The position numbers and the translations under genes are program-made. The notes below the pieces were generated by a model that had not been told where the DNA came from, did not search any database, and saw only the letters and a list, made by a program, of their open reading frames with translations. This document shows, piece by piece, positions 1-6,559 of a stretch of 21,168 nucleotides of DNA. Numbering within the stretch: the first letter of the stretch is position 1; the number at the start of each line of letters is the position of its first letter. The DNA is from Sulfidibacterium sp964588415 (lineage in GTDB: Bacteria; Bacteroidota; Bacteroidia; Bacteroidales; F082), in the NCBI GenBank assembly GCA_964588415.1, contig CAZPPK010000040.1, positions 1-21,168 of the forward strand, written 5' to 3'.

Positions 1-89
1 TTGCAAAGCAAACTCCATTTAATACCTCGATGGCTCTGCCTCGGGGTAGTTTATTGAGTAGCTTCGGCGTTGGCCGGATTTTATTCTAA
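1..89. repeat. Possible interspersed repeat unit at the window edge
   Basis: This stretch is richer in GC than the AT-rich DNA after it and is open in two opposing frames. The + frame reads ...FNTSMALPRGSLLSS... and stops at 87-89. The - frame reads ...LLNKLPRGRAIEVLNG... and runs off the left edge without any Met. I recall similar conceptual peptides recurring among short hypothetical proteins of Bacteroidota, which suggests a dispersed intergenic repeat rather than a gene, but I cannot verify that here. Only one copy lies in this window, and its left end is cut off by the window edge. Confidence 0.3.
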
Positions 90-209
90 GTGTTTTATTT
101 TGAACTATTAACCGCTTGTGGATTTTGATCGTCAATTTAGACGCTGTTTAAATTTACTCATAAACAAGGAATTATGATTTTTTAATAAGTGAACCCCGCC
201 ATTTATTTG

Positions 210-217
210 TATTTTTG
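210..217 (+). promoter_or_regulatory. -7 promoter element of malate dehydrogenase (TATTTTTG)
   Basis: The octamer matches the Bacteroidota sigma-ABfr -7 consensus TAnnTTTG exactly and lies 36 bp before the malate dehydrogenase ATG. No clear -33 TTTG is present at the usual spacing. Bases 90-209 upstream show only AT-rich DNA with no supported gene. Confidence 0.5.
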
Positions 218-252
218 AATTCTGAGATTAACCTTATTAAAAATATAAAATC

Positions 253-1191
253 ATGAAAAAAGTAACTGTAGTTGGAGCTGGTAGTGTAGGAGCCACCTGT
301 GCTGATGTTTTAGCACAAAAAAACTTTCTCGATGAAGTGGTACTTATTGATATTAAAGAAGGCATTGCTGAGGGTAAAGCCCTTGATATTTGGGAAAGCG
401 CTGCTGTAAATTATTTTGATACCCGCGTTAAGGGATATACCAATGATTATTCAAAAACTGCGGGCTCAGACGTTGTAGTTATCACTTCAGGTTTGCCAAG
501 GAAACCTGGTATGTCGCGCGACGACTTGATTTCTACCAATGCAAAAATTGTAAAGTCTGTTACTGATAATATCATGGCTGCCTCTCCGGATGCCATCATT
601 ATTATTGTCTCCAACCCGTTGGATGTAATGACTTATGCTGCTCATGTTGCTTCGGGTAAATCGGCAAACAAAGTTTTTGGTCAGGCAGGAGTTTTAGATA
701 CCGCACGTTACCGCGCATTTATTGCTGACGAACTCAATGTTTCTCCCAGGGATATTCAGGCATTGCTTATGGGCGGGCACGGCGATACTATGGTTCCGTT
801 GCCGCGCTTTACAACTGTTGCCGGAATTCCTGTAACTGATTTGATTTCAGCCGAAAAACTGGAAGCCATTGTTAACCGTACAAAAAAAGGTGGTGGTGAG
901 ATTGTGAACCTTTTGGGAACATCAGCATGGTATGCTCCGGGTGCTGCTGCCGCTCAGATGGTAGAATCTGTTATTCAAAACCAGAAACACATTTTCCCGT
1001 GCTGTGTGTGCCTTGACGGACAATGGGGATTGAAAGATGTTTACATGGGTGCTCCTGTAAAACTGGGACGTAACGGTATTGAAAAGGTAATTGAAATTGA
1101 CCTTAACAAAGATGAAATGGCACTTCTGGAAGCTTCTGCCGGACACGTTAGAGAAGTTATGGCCGTTTACGACAATATGAAATTGAATTAA
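253..1191 (+). CDS. mdh: Malate dehydrogenase (NAD-dependent, LDH-like type)
   Basis: This enzyme interconverts malate and oxaloacetate in the cytosolic TCA cycle. The 312-residue protein has the full length of the LDH-like bacterial MDH group. The N-terminal Rossmann loop GAGSVG (8-13) is followed by Asp33 at the end of the second strand, which favours NAD over NADP. The mobile loop LPRKPGMSRDD carries Arg83 and Arg89, the malate-dehydrogenase signature (lactate dehydrogenases have Gln at the first of these). Arg152 and the catalytic His176 in GGHGD are also visible, with SNPLDV at 120-125. The ATG at 253 follows an AT-rich leader without a Shine-Dalgarno. The gene has its own promoter element and a strong terminator, so it appears to be monocistronic. 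Confidence 0.96.
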   Translation: MKKVTVVGAGSVGATCADVLAQKNFLDEVVLIDIKEGIAEGKALDIWESAAVNYFDTRVKGYTNDYSKTAGSDVVVITSGLPRKPGMSRDDLISTNAKIVKSVTDNIMAASPDAIIIIVSNPLDVMTYAAHVASGKSANKVFGQAGVLDTARYRAFIADELNVSPRDIQALLMGGHGDTMVPLPRFTTVAGIPVTDLISAEKLEAIVNRTKKGGGEIVNLLGTSAWYAPGAAAAQMVESVIQNQKHIFPCCVCLDGQWGLKDVYMGAPVKLGRNGIEKVIEIDLNKDEMALLEASAGHVREVMAVYDNMKLN

Positions 1192-1213
1192 ATTCTTATT
1201 TCAAAATACTGAG

Positions 1214-1242
1214 AAAGGCTGTCTCAAAAGGGCAGCCTTTTT
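1214..1242 (+). terminator. Rho-independent terminator after mdh
   Basis: Arm AAAGGCTGTC (1214-1223) pairs with GGCAGCCTTT (1231-1240) over 10 bp with one G-U pair, closing a 7-nt loop. The stem runs straight into a T-rich tail (1238-1247). It starts 23 bp after the mdh stop codon. Confidence 0.85.
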
Positions 1243-1250
1243 GTTTTGTG

Positions 1251-1258
1251 TAATTTTG
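1251..1258 (+). promoter_or_regulatory. -7 promoter element of the sirtuin gene (TAATTTTG)
   Basis: Exact TAnnTTTG match directly behind the mdh terminator and 51 bp before the sirtuin ATG. It argues for independent transcription of the sirtuin gene and against the longer reading frame that would begin at a TTG at 1246, upstream of this box. Confidence 0.45.
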
Positions 1259-1308
1259 TGTTGACAGCGGATAAAAATTTACCAGTTAGATCTATAAATC
1301 TTTTCTTG

Positions 1309-1998
1309 ATGAAGCGTGTTGTTATTCTCACAGGAGCAGGCATGAGCGCAGAAAGTGGAATCAGCACTTTTCGTGATCATGACGGATTGTGGCAGACACA
1401 CAGGATGGAAGACCTGGCAACTCCGGAAGCCTGGAAGCGAAACCCGGAACTAGTGATGGATTTTTACAACCAGCGCAGGAAGCAACTATTTGAAGTAAAT
1501 CCCAATGTCGGGCATCTGGCGCTGGTAAAACTGGAACAGAAATTCGATGTGCAAATTATTACTCAAAATGTAGATGACCTTCATGAAAGGGCTGGTTCAA
1601 GCCATGTTTTGCATTTGCATGGTGAATTGCGAAAAGCTGTGAGCACGGGAGATACAAACCTGATTTATGATGTTGGTGACCGATCGCTGAAATTGGGCGA
1701 CCTCTGTGAAAAAGGTTATCAACTCAGGCCTTATGTGGTTTGGTTTGGAGAACCTGTTCCCATGATCCATGAGGCTGCAAAACTGACTTCAAAATCCGAA
1801 ATCTTTATTGTCATAGGCACTTCTTTGGTTGTTTATCCAGCATCAGGACTCATCCATTATGTGTCAGCTGAAGTACTGAAATTTTATATTGATCCTGGAG
1901 CCTTTGATGTACATGGCGTTAGAAATTTGGAAGTGATAAAGAAAAAAGCAGGAACCGGCGTGCCGGAATTGGTGGATGAACTTCTGAGAAATGGCTAA
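1309..1998 (+). CDS. Sir2-family NAD-dependent protein deacylase (class III type, no zinc cysteines)
   Basis: Sirtuins remove acyl groups from protein lysines using NAD. The 229-residue product has the NAD-binding motifs GAGMSAESGISTFR (9-22) and TQNVDDLHERAG (85-96), the catalytic His104 in HLHGEL, and VVWFGE (143-148). Tyr53 and Arg56 form the Y-x-x-R pair that marks class III (SIRT5/CobB-like) enzymes and binds negatively charged acyl groups such as succinyl, so desuccinylase activity is plausible. The segment that usually holds four zinc-binding Cys (about 106-140) has only Cys133, so the zinc module is reduced or lost. The ATG at 1309 is chosen because the family begins just before GAGxSAESG. 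Substrate in vivo is unknown. Confidence 0.9.
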   Translation: MKRVVILTGAGMSAESGISTFRDHDGLWQTHRMEDLATPEAWKRNPELVMDFYNQRRKQLFEVNPNVGHLALVKLEQKFDVQIITQNVDDLHERAGSSHVLHLHGELRKAVSTGDTNLIYDVGDRSLKLGDLCEKGYQLRPYVVWFGEPVPMIHEAAKLTSKSEIFIVIGTSLVVYPASGLIHYVSAEVLKFYIDPGAFDVHGVRNLEVIKKKAGTGVPELVDELLRNG

Positions 1999-2038
1999 AT
2001 CCTTTTTTGTCAACACACCATACATTAGGCTTATTGCT

Positions 2039-2046
2039 TACTTTTG
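2039..2046 (+). promoter_or_regulatory. -7 promoter element of the FKBP lipoprotein (TACTTTTG)
   Basis: Exact TAnnTTTG match 21 bp before the ATG at 2068. The implied transcription start near 2053 gives a leader of about 15 nt and excludes a TTG start at 2044. Confidence 0.5.
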
Positions 2047-2067
2047 CTTCCCATAATAAATTGGTTT

Positions 2068-2526
2068 ATGAAAAAGATTTTTCCTTTAATTGCCGTGCTT
2101 TTTGCATTGGTTTTGAGTCTTTCTTCCTGTAAAAAGACTTCGAATAAGCAGGCTACCATTGATCATCTGACCATCGAAAATTATGTAAAAACCCATAACC
2201 TTCAGGGGCAGTACACATCGTCAGGAATATTTTATGTGATTTCCAAACCGGGATCATCAAATCATCCTACGGTGTCTTCGACTGTTTCGGTAGACTACAA
2301 AGGATATTTACTGGATGGAACCGTGTTTGACCAGCGAAGCAATTTTTCCTTCCCGTTGTCACAGGTAATTAAAGGATGGCAGGAAGGGATCCCTTTGATC
2401 GGAACCGGTGGGCAGGAAATATTGATTATTCCTTCGGGGCTGGCTTATGGCGGAAGTCAAAACGCAGGTATCCCGGCAAACTCCGTGTTGGCATTCAATG
2501 TTACGCTTCATTCTTTTACAAATTAG
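2068..2526 (+). CDS. FKBP-type peptidyl-prolyl isomerase, lipoprotein
   Basis: FKBP-type isomerases speed cis-trans isomerisation at proline during folding. The 152-residue protein begins with a lipoprotein signal peptide (MKKIFPLIAV..., lipobox LSSC with Cys21), so it should be lipid-anchored outside the cytoplasm, probably facing the periplasm. The single FKBP domain spans about 60-150: VDYKGYLLDGTVFDQ, then VIKGWQEGIPLIGTGG, the LAYGG loop, and IPANSVLAFNVTLHSF. The ligand-pocket residues typical of the family (Tyr, Phe/Asp, Ile/Trp) are recognisable. The linker between the lipobox and the domain is short. The ATG at 2068 is selected because the signal peptide starts there and the promoter lies immediately upstream. 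Confidence 0.92.
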   Translation: MKKIFPLIAVLFALVLSLSSCKKTSNKQATIDHLTIENYVKTHNLQGQYTSSGIFYVISKPGSSNHPTVSSTVSVDYKGYLLDGTVFDQRSNFSFPLSQVIKGWQEGIPLIGTGGQEILIIPSGLAYGGSQNAGIPANSVLAFNVTLHSFTN

Positions 2527-2586
2527 AAGCTGCTTTTATTTGGATGACGGTAAGCGCATAAATTAATAATTTGCATCTTTGCGATA

Positions 2587-4365
2587 ATGAAAATCATTCG
2601 GTTTAAAATAGCTGGCTTGCCTGGCATTTTGCTTGTTCTGATAAGCTTTTGGAGTTGTGCCAGAATTGTGGCTCCTATAGGAGGACCGAAAGACGTTACT
2701 CCGCCAAAGATTGTAAAATGCGTTCCACCAAATTTCTCTGCTAATTTTAAAGGAAATCAGTTTGCCATCACTTTTGATGAATATGTTAAAGTTGATAAGT
2801 TTAATCAGGAAGTGCTGATTTCTCCTCCGGTGGAAAAATTCCCTGATTACAAGATCAAAAAGAAAACGCTGGTTATTAGGCTGAAAAATACTTTAAAACC
2901 GAATACTACTTATACAGTCAACTTTGGCCAATCGATTTCTGACATTACAGAAGGAAATATCCTGAACAATTTTTCGTATGTTTTTTCAACGGGAACGCAT
3001 GTTGATTCACTTAGCTTGAAAGGACAGGTACTGAACGCACTGGAAAAAACACCGGAAAAAAACATTACGGTGATGTTGTATAAAAACGATAACGATACAC
3101 TTCCTTTAAAATCGTTGCCACTTTATGTAAAACCGTATTATGTCAGCAAAACAAATAGTAATGGAAAGTTTTTGTTTTCAGGATTGGCCGACACCAGCTA
3201 CTTATTGTTTGCATTGAAGGACATGGATTATAGTCTAACCTATAATCTGGCTAATGAAGAAATAGCGTTTTTAGATTCGATGGTTAGACCTCAGTATCGT
3301 CCGGCACCGGTCTTTGATTCAGCTTTGTTTAAAAAACTTGTTAATCCTAAAATGAGAGAAGACTCCGTTGCGCTGGTAGCTGACTCTCTAAATAATATGG
3401 CAGATTCTTTGGCTAATGAAAAACTTAGACAACACAAGCTTTACCTATTCCAACCTGCTGACACAGTTCCCAAGCTTTTGAAATTAAGTTTGGAAAGTAA
3501 AAATACCCTGCAATTTGCTTTTAATTTTCCCGCTGATACGGTAAAAATATCTTCAAAGGATTATGCGCCCAAAGAGCAATGGTTTAAACCGGAATGGAAT
3601 GCCGACAAGGATACTTTGATATGGTTTTTAAAACAGCCCCATCCCGACAGCTTAAAACTTTTGCTGATGAATGGGATGGATACACTTGGTTATGAGAGTT
3701 TAGCCATTGTTCAGAAAAAGAAACATCTTCCGAGAAGAAAAAAGCATGAGCCGGCCAAAATAGAATACTTGAATTTGAAGTATAACCTGATAAGCATAAT
3801 AAAACCCGGGCAAAAGCTTGAATTAACTTTTGGTCAGCCGGTAAGTCAGCTAATGTTTGATTCTGTTTTGCTGGTAAAGGAGAAAGATAGCATTTACAAC
3901 CCACCCCATTATTTTGCTGACAGTATTCACAGGACATTAGTTTTCCCTTTTAATGTGGAACCCGATAAGAAATACAGCCTTAGTATTCCGGATTCGTCTG
4001 TCATCGACTGGAATGGTTACTATAACAATACTATTAAGCTCACCCTGCGCTCGAAAAAGACTAAAGAATACGGGGTATTACGTTTTACGTTAAGTCCACA
4101 AGAGAAGCAGCATTATATCTTTCAGGTGTTAACCCCCAAAAATCAGGTTGTAGAGAGCCAGTATTTCTCATCAGCTAAAGAAATCGTGATTGAAAACATC
4201 AAGCCGGGAACCTATGGCTTCCGGATTATTTTCGACAGCAACAATAATAAAAAATGGAATCCCGGCAATTACCTGCACCACCTGGAACCAGAAAAGGTGA
4301 TCTATTATCCCAAAAAAATAGTAGTCAGGGCAAATTGGGAAATTGATGAAACCTGGAGTTTTTGA
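2587..4365 (+). CDS. Large Ig-like (Big_5-type) domain lipoprotein
   Basis: The 592-residue protein belongs to a widespread Bacteroidota family of uncertain function. It opens with a lipoprotein signal whose lipobox ends at Cys24 (SFWSC), followed by the family hallmark IVAPIGGPKDVTPP. A first beta-rich Ig-like domain of the Big_5 type follows (about 38-120: NFKGNQFAITFDEYVKVDKF and KPNTTYTVNFGQSISDITEGN). The middle is a long region with a carboxypeptidase-regulatory-like look (GQVLNALEKTPEKNITVMLY...). The C terminus has the recurrent IKPGTYGFRIIFDSNNNKKW segment. It is probably an envelope protein. The start lies just after an imperfect -7-like box CATCTTTG (2574-2581), implying a very short leader. 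It converges on the ArsR gene with one base between stop codons. Confidence 0.8.
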   Translation: MKIIRFKIAGLPGILLVLISFWSCARIVAPIGGPKDVTPPKIVKCVPPNFSANFKGNQFAITFDEYVKVDKFNQEVLISPPVEKFPDYKIKKKTLVIRLKNTLKPNTTYTVNFGQSISDITEGNILNNFSYVFSTGTHVDSLSLKGQVLNALEKTPEKNITVMLYKNDNDTLPLKSLPLYVKPYYVSKTNSNGKFLFSGLADTSYLLFALKDMDYSLTYNLANEEIAFLDSMVRPQYRPAPVFDSALFKKLVNPKMREDSVALVADSLNNMADSLANEKLRQHKLYLFQPADTVPKLLKLSLESKNTLQFAFNFPADTVKISSKDYAPKEQWFKPEWNADKDTLIWFLKQPHPDSLKLLLMNGMDTLGYESLAIVQKKKHLPRRKKHEPAKIEYLNLKYNLISIIKPGQKLELTFGQPVSQLMFDSVLLVKEKDSIYNPPHYFADSIHRTLVFPFNVEPDKKYSLSIPDSSVIDWNGYYNNTIKLTLRSKKTKEYGVLRFTLSPQEKQHYIFQVLTPKNQVVESQYFSSAKEIVIENIKPGTYGFRIIFDSNNNKKWNPGNYLHHLEPEKVIYYPKKIVVRANWEIDETWSF

Positions 4366-4366
4366 T

Positions 4367-4675
4367 TTAGAGATCGGTTTTGTTGCAACGATTGATACAC
4401 TCCAGAATTTCAGTAATAGTAATATTCCTCAGGGAATAAAAAATATTTTTCCCGTCACGTTTGGAAATAAGGATGTTCTTACTTTTCAATATATTTAAGT
4501 GATGAGAGGCAGTAGCTTGTTCAATATCTAAACTTTTGTAAATCTCCGTAACGCTTAAAGGTTCTGAATGCTGTGCCAGCAGACCGATAATGGCAATTCG
4601 CATGGGATGTGACATTGCCCTGAGTTTTCCTGCAGCCTGGTCTAATTTCTTGGTGTCTAATTCAAAATGAGGCAT
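4367..4675 (-). CDS. ArsR-family winged-helix transcriptional regulator
   Basis: The 102-residue protein is a single winged-helix domain. It shows AMSHPMRIAIIGLLAQHSEPLS (20-41), a recognition helix IEQATASHHLNILKSK (51-66), and a wing ISKRDGKNIFYSL (70-82). These are diagnostic of the ArsR/SmtB family, which usually represses its own promoter and releases DNA on binding a metal or other signal. The classical ELCVCDL metal site is absent. Two cysteines near the end (Cys93 and Cys97, C-x3-C) could be a metal or redox sensor, but that is a guess. The ATG at 4675 is preferred over an in-frame TTG at 4693 because the -7 box occupies 4691-4698. No obvious target gene adjoins it except itself. Confidence 0.88.
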   Translation of the reverse strand: MPHFELDTKKLDQAAGKLRAMSHPMRIAIIGLLAQHSEPLSVTEIYKSLDIEQATASHHLNILKSKNILISKRDGKNIFYSLRNITITEILECINRCNKTDL

Positions 4676-4690
4676 AAACAATATTTCTTG

Positions 4691-4698
4691 CAAAACTA
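4691..4698 (-). promoter_or_regulatory. -7 promoter element of the ArsR-type gene (TAGTTTTG on -)
   Basis: Reads CAAAACTA on the + strand, an exact TAnnTTTG on the - strand, 15 bp before the ATG at 4675. It overlaps the alternative TTG start, which sets the real start downstream. The candidate operator 4714-4729 lies just upstream, over the expected -33 region. Confidence 0.5.
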
Positions 4699-4713
4699 TA
4701 ATTTATATCATCT

Positions 4714-4729
4714 CATATATTTATATATG
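4714..4729. promoter_or_regulatory. Candidate operator: perfect 7-2-7 inverted repeat
   Basis: CATATAT (4714-4720), two T, then ATATATG (4723-4729) form a perfect inverted repeat. AT-rich inverted repeats of this layout are usual ArsR-family operators. Its position, 15 bp upstream of the -7 box of the ArsR-type gene, suits autorepression. AT-rich DNA can produce such repeats by chance, so this remains inference. Confidence 0.4.
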
Positions 4730-4733
4730 TTCA

Positions 4734-4756
4734 CCTTTTACATATTTTATAAAAGG
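4734..4756. repeat. Inverted repeat CCTTTTA / TAAAAGG
   Basis: Seven-base perfect arms (4734-4740 and 4750-4756) separated by 9 bases, in the gap between the ArsR-type gene and the 3' end of adenine deaminase. No T-run follows on either strand, so it does not look like a standard terminator. It could be a second regulator site. Confidence 0.3.
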
Positions 4757-4826
4757 TCTAAATAAACTTATTGAGATAATTTTTTTAAAATATTGAGATA
4801 TGGTAGTCTATACTTAGGTTTGATGA

Positions 4827-6473
4827 CTATTTACCTGCATACAAGGATGTAAAACTGAATGAATTTCCATCAAATAATCCTTTGTCGCTCAGTTTTAGTT
4901 CAGGGATCACCAACAGCGCCATAAATGATAATGTCATAAAAGGAGCACGAAGTGTGACACCCATTTTATGAAGCATGGCATCCAAATCTTTATATTGTTT
5001 TGCAACTATGTAGCCATCTACGTTTGACATGAGTCCTGCAACTGGTAATGGCAAAAGGTATTCCTTGTGGCCGTTGACTACTACAACGCCTCCTTTGCTT
5101 TTAATAACAGCATTGATAGCCTGAACGATCTCTTCATCATTGGTGCCAACTGCTACAATGTTATGACTGTCGTGTGCTACACTGGACGCAAAGGCCCCGG
5201 TTTTTAATCCGATGTTTTTAATGAATCCAACTGCAGGCTTGGCTTTTTCGTACCGGTTCAGAACCACCATTTTAAGAATGTCATTTTCAATATCACTGAC
5301 CAGATTCCTATTATCGGATTTCCCTTGCATTTGCACGGTACCTGTAATAAGTTCTCCATCATAGGCTTCGATAACGCGGATTTTTTCTCCTATATCCTGC
5401 ACTTTTATCTCTTCTCTGGTGATGGGTGCGGCGAGAAAATTATTGGGAGTAGTTTCATGGACCGAATTTAGAAGCGTCTTGCCGTTTTCAGCTACCATTT
5501 GTCCGTCAATGTAAGTGGCTTTCACATTAAAATCAGCAAGATTATCCACCACGATCATATCGGCTGGATCGTTTTCCTGCAACAAGCCAACATTTAGATG
5601 ATAATGATTAACAGGATTAAGAATGGCGCTTTTCAAAACCTTCATGGGATCATAACCTTTGGCGATGGCTCTTTTTACCAAATTGTTGATGTACCCTTCG
5701 GCCAGATTGTCCGGGTGCCGGTCGTCAGAGCAGAACAGCACTTTATCAGAATGATCTTTCATTAATCCAATCAATGCTTCAAAGTTTTTAGCGGCACTTC
5801 CTTCACGGATTTGGATTTTCATCCCAAAACGGATTTTTTCAAGCGCTTCTTCCATAGTAAAGCACTCGTGGTCTGTTGTTATTCCGGCATGAACGTATTT
5901 GTGCGCGTCTTCACCTTTTACGCCTGGAGCGTGCCCGTCGACAGGTTTGTTGTATTTTTTTGCGATGTCAATCTTGCGGATTTCTTCCGGCATTCCCTGA
6001 ATAACTCCAGGAAAATTCATCATTTCCGAAAGGTAAAGAATCTCTTTCATGCTGAGTAATTTATCAAGATCATCTGGCGTAAAACGTGCCCCGGAAGTTT
6101 CAAACGGAGTTGCCGGAACACAGGAAGGTGCCCCAAAATAGAATTTAAAGGGAACTTTTTCCCCGTTTTCGATCATAAATTTCACCCCTTTAATTCCCAG
6201 GACATTGGCAATTTCATGCGGATCTGAAACCGTGCAAACCGTGCCATGAACCACAGCAAGCCTTGCAAACTCGGAAGGGATCAGCATGGAACTTTCTATG
6301 TGAATATGAGAATCGATGAGCCCTGGAAGTATGGTTTGGTCTTCTTTAACGGAATTATCATGTGTGATTTTCAGAACTTTTCCGTTCTCAACCTGAACTG
6401 TTCCTTTAAAAATCTGACCTTTAAAAAGGTCAACGATATTCCCTGAAAGAGAGTAAGAATTTTGATTTTTCAT
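4827..6473 (-). CDS. ade: Adenine deaminase
   Basis: This amidohydrolase converts adenine to hypoxanthine and ammonia in purine salvage. The 548-residue protein has the normal family length. The metal-binding start of the barrel is LPGLIDSHIHIESSM (49-63; His56, His58, with Glu60), followed by SDPHEIAN (83-90), DGHAPGVKGEDAH, TTDHECFT and CSDDRHPDNL. The C-terminal adenine-deaminase domain is visible as ASSVAHDSHNIVAVGTNDEE. The N-terminal beta domain carries the composite-domain strands (GNIVDLFKGQIFKGTVQVENGKV). The ATG at 6473 lies seven bases below a perfect -7 box, so the message is nearly leaderless. Its promoter is divergent from that of the neighbouring hydrolase. Cofactor is expected to be Mn or Fe from the family. 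Confidence 0.95.
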   Translation of the reverse strand: MKNQNSYSLSGNIVDLFKGQIFKGTVQVENGKVLKITHDNSVKEDQTILPGLIDSHIHIESSMLIPSEFARLAVVHGTVCTVSDPHEIANVLGIKGVKFMIENGEKVPFKFYFGAPSCVPATPFETSGARFTPDDLDKLLSMKEILYLSEMMNFPGVIQGMPEEIRKIDIAKKYNKPVDGHAPGVKGEDAHKYVHAGITTDHECFTMEEALEKIRFGMKIQIREGSAAKNFEALIGLMKDHSDKVLFCSDDRHPDNLAEGYINNLVKRAIAKGYDPMKVLKSAILNPVNHYHLNVGLLQENDPADMIVVDNLADFNVKATYIDGQMVAENGKTLLNSVHETTPNNFLAAPITREEIKVQDIGEKIRVIEAYDGELITGTVQMQGKSDNRNLVSDIENDILKMVVLNRYEKAKPAVGFIKNIGLKTGAFASSVAHDSHNIVAVGTNDEEIVQAINAVIKSKGGVVVVNGHKEYLLPLPVAGLMSNVDGYIVAKQYKDLDAMLHKMGVTLRAPFMTLSFMALLVIPELKLSDKGLFDGNSFSFTSLYAGK

Positions 6474-6480
6474 AGTTCCT

Positions 6481-6488
6481 CAAAGGTA
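6481..6488 (-). promoter_or_regulatory. -7 promoter element of ade (TACCTTTG on -)
   Basis: Reads CAAAGGTA on the + strand, an exact TAnnTTTG on the - strand, only 7 bp from the ade ATG. The predicted transcription start is at or within a few bases of the ATG. Confidence 0.5.
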
Positions 6489-6502
6489 AGAAAATCTCAA
6501 CC

Positions 6503-6515
6503 CCCGGAAACCGGG
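6503..6515. repeat. Short inverted repeat between divergent promoters
   Basis: CCCGG (6503-6507), AAA, CCGGG (6511-6515): a perfect 5-bp palindrome and the only GC-rich segment in the 86-bp divergent gap between ade and the hydrolase gene, placed between the two -7 boxes. It could be a shared operator. The repeat is short and unproven. Confidence 0.25.
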
Positions 6516-6541
6516 AAAATTCGAGTTGAATTGGTTTTTTA

Positions 6542-6549
6542 TATTTTTG
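6542..6549 (+). promoter_or_regulatory. -7 promoter element of the MBL-fold hydrolase (TATTTTTG)
   Basis: Exact TAnnTTTG match 10 bp before the ATG at 6560, giving a very short leader. It faces the ade promoter in the divergent gap. Confidence 0.5.
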
Positions 6550-6559
6550 CAAAAAAACA

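Noticed and set aside
1246..1308. Longer sirtuin start at TTG 1246
   Set aside because: It lies in the terminator tail and before the -7 box, and adds residues absent from the family. ATG 1309 fits.
2044..2067. Longer FKBP start at TTG 2044
   Set aside because: It overlaps the -7 box, and the lipoprotein signal begins at ATG 2068.
3584..3937. 117-codon - strand open frame inside the Ig-like lipoprotein gene
   Set aside because: No start context, no known motifs, and it lies fully within a real gene.
4676..4693. Longer ArsR start at TTG 4693
   Set aside because: The codon overlaps the promoter box. ATG 4675 is the natural start.
4734..4756. Terminator for adenine deaminase
   Set aside because: It lies beyond the stop codon in the right direction, but the stem is AT-rich with a 9-base loop and has no T-run on the - strand.
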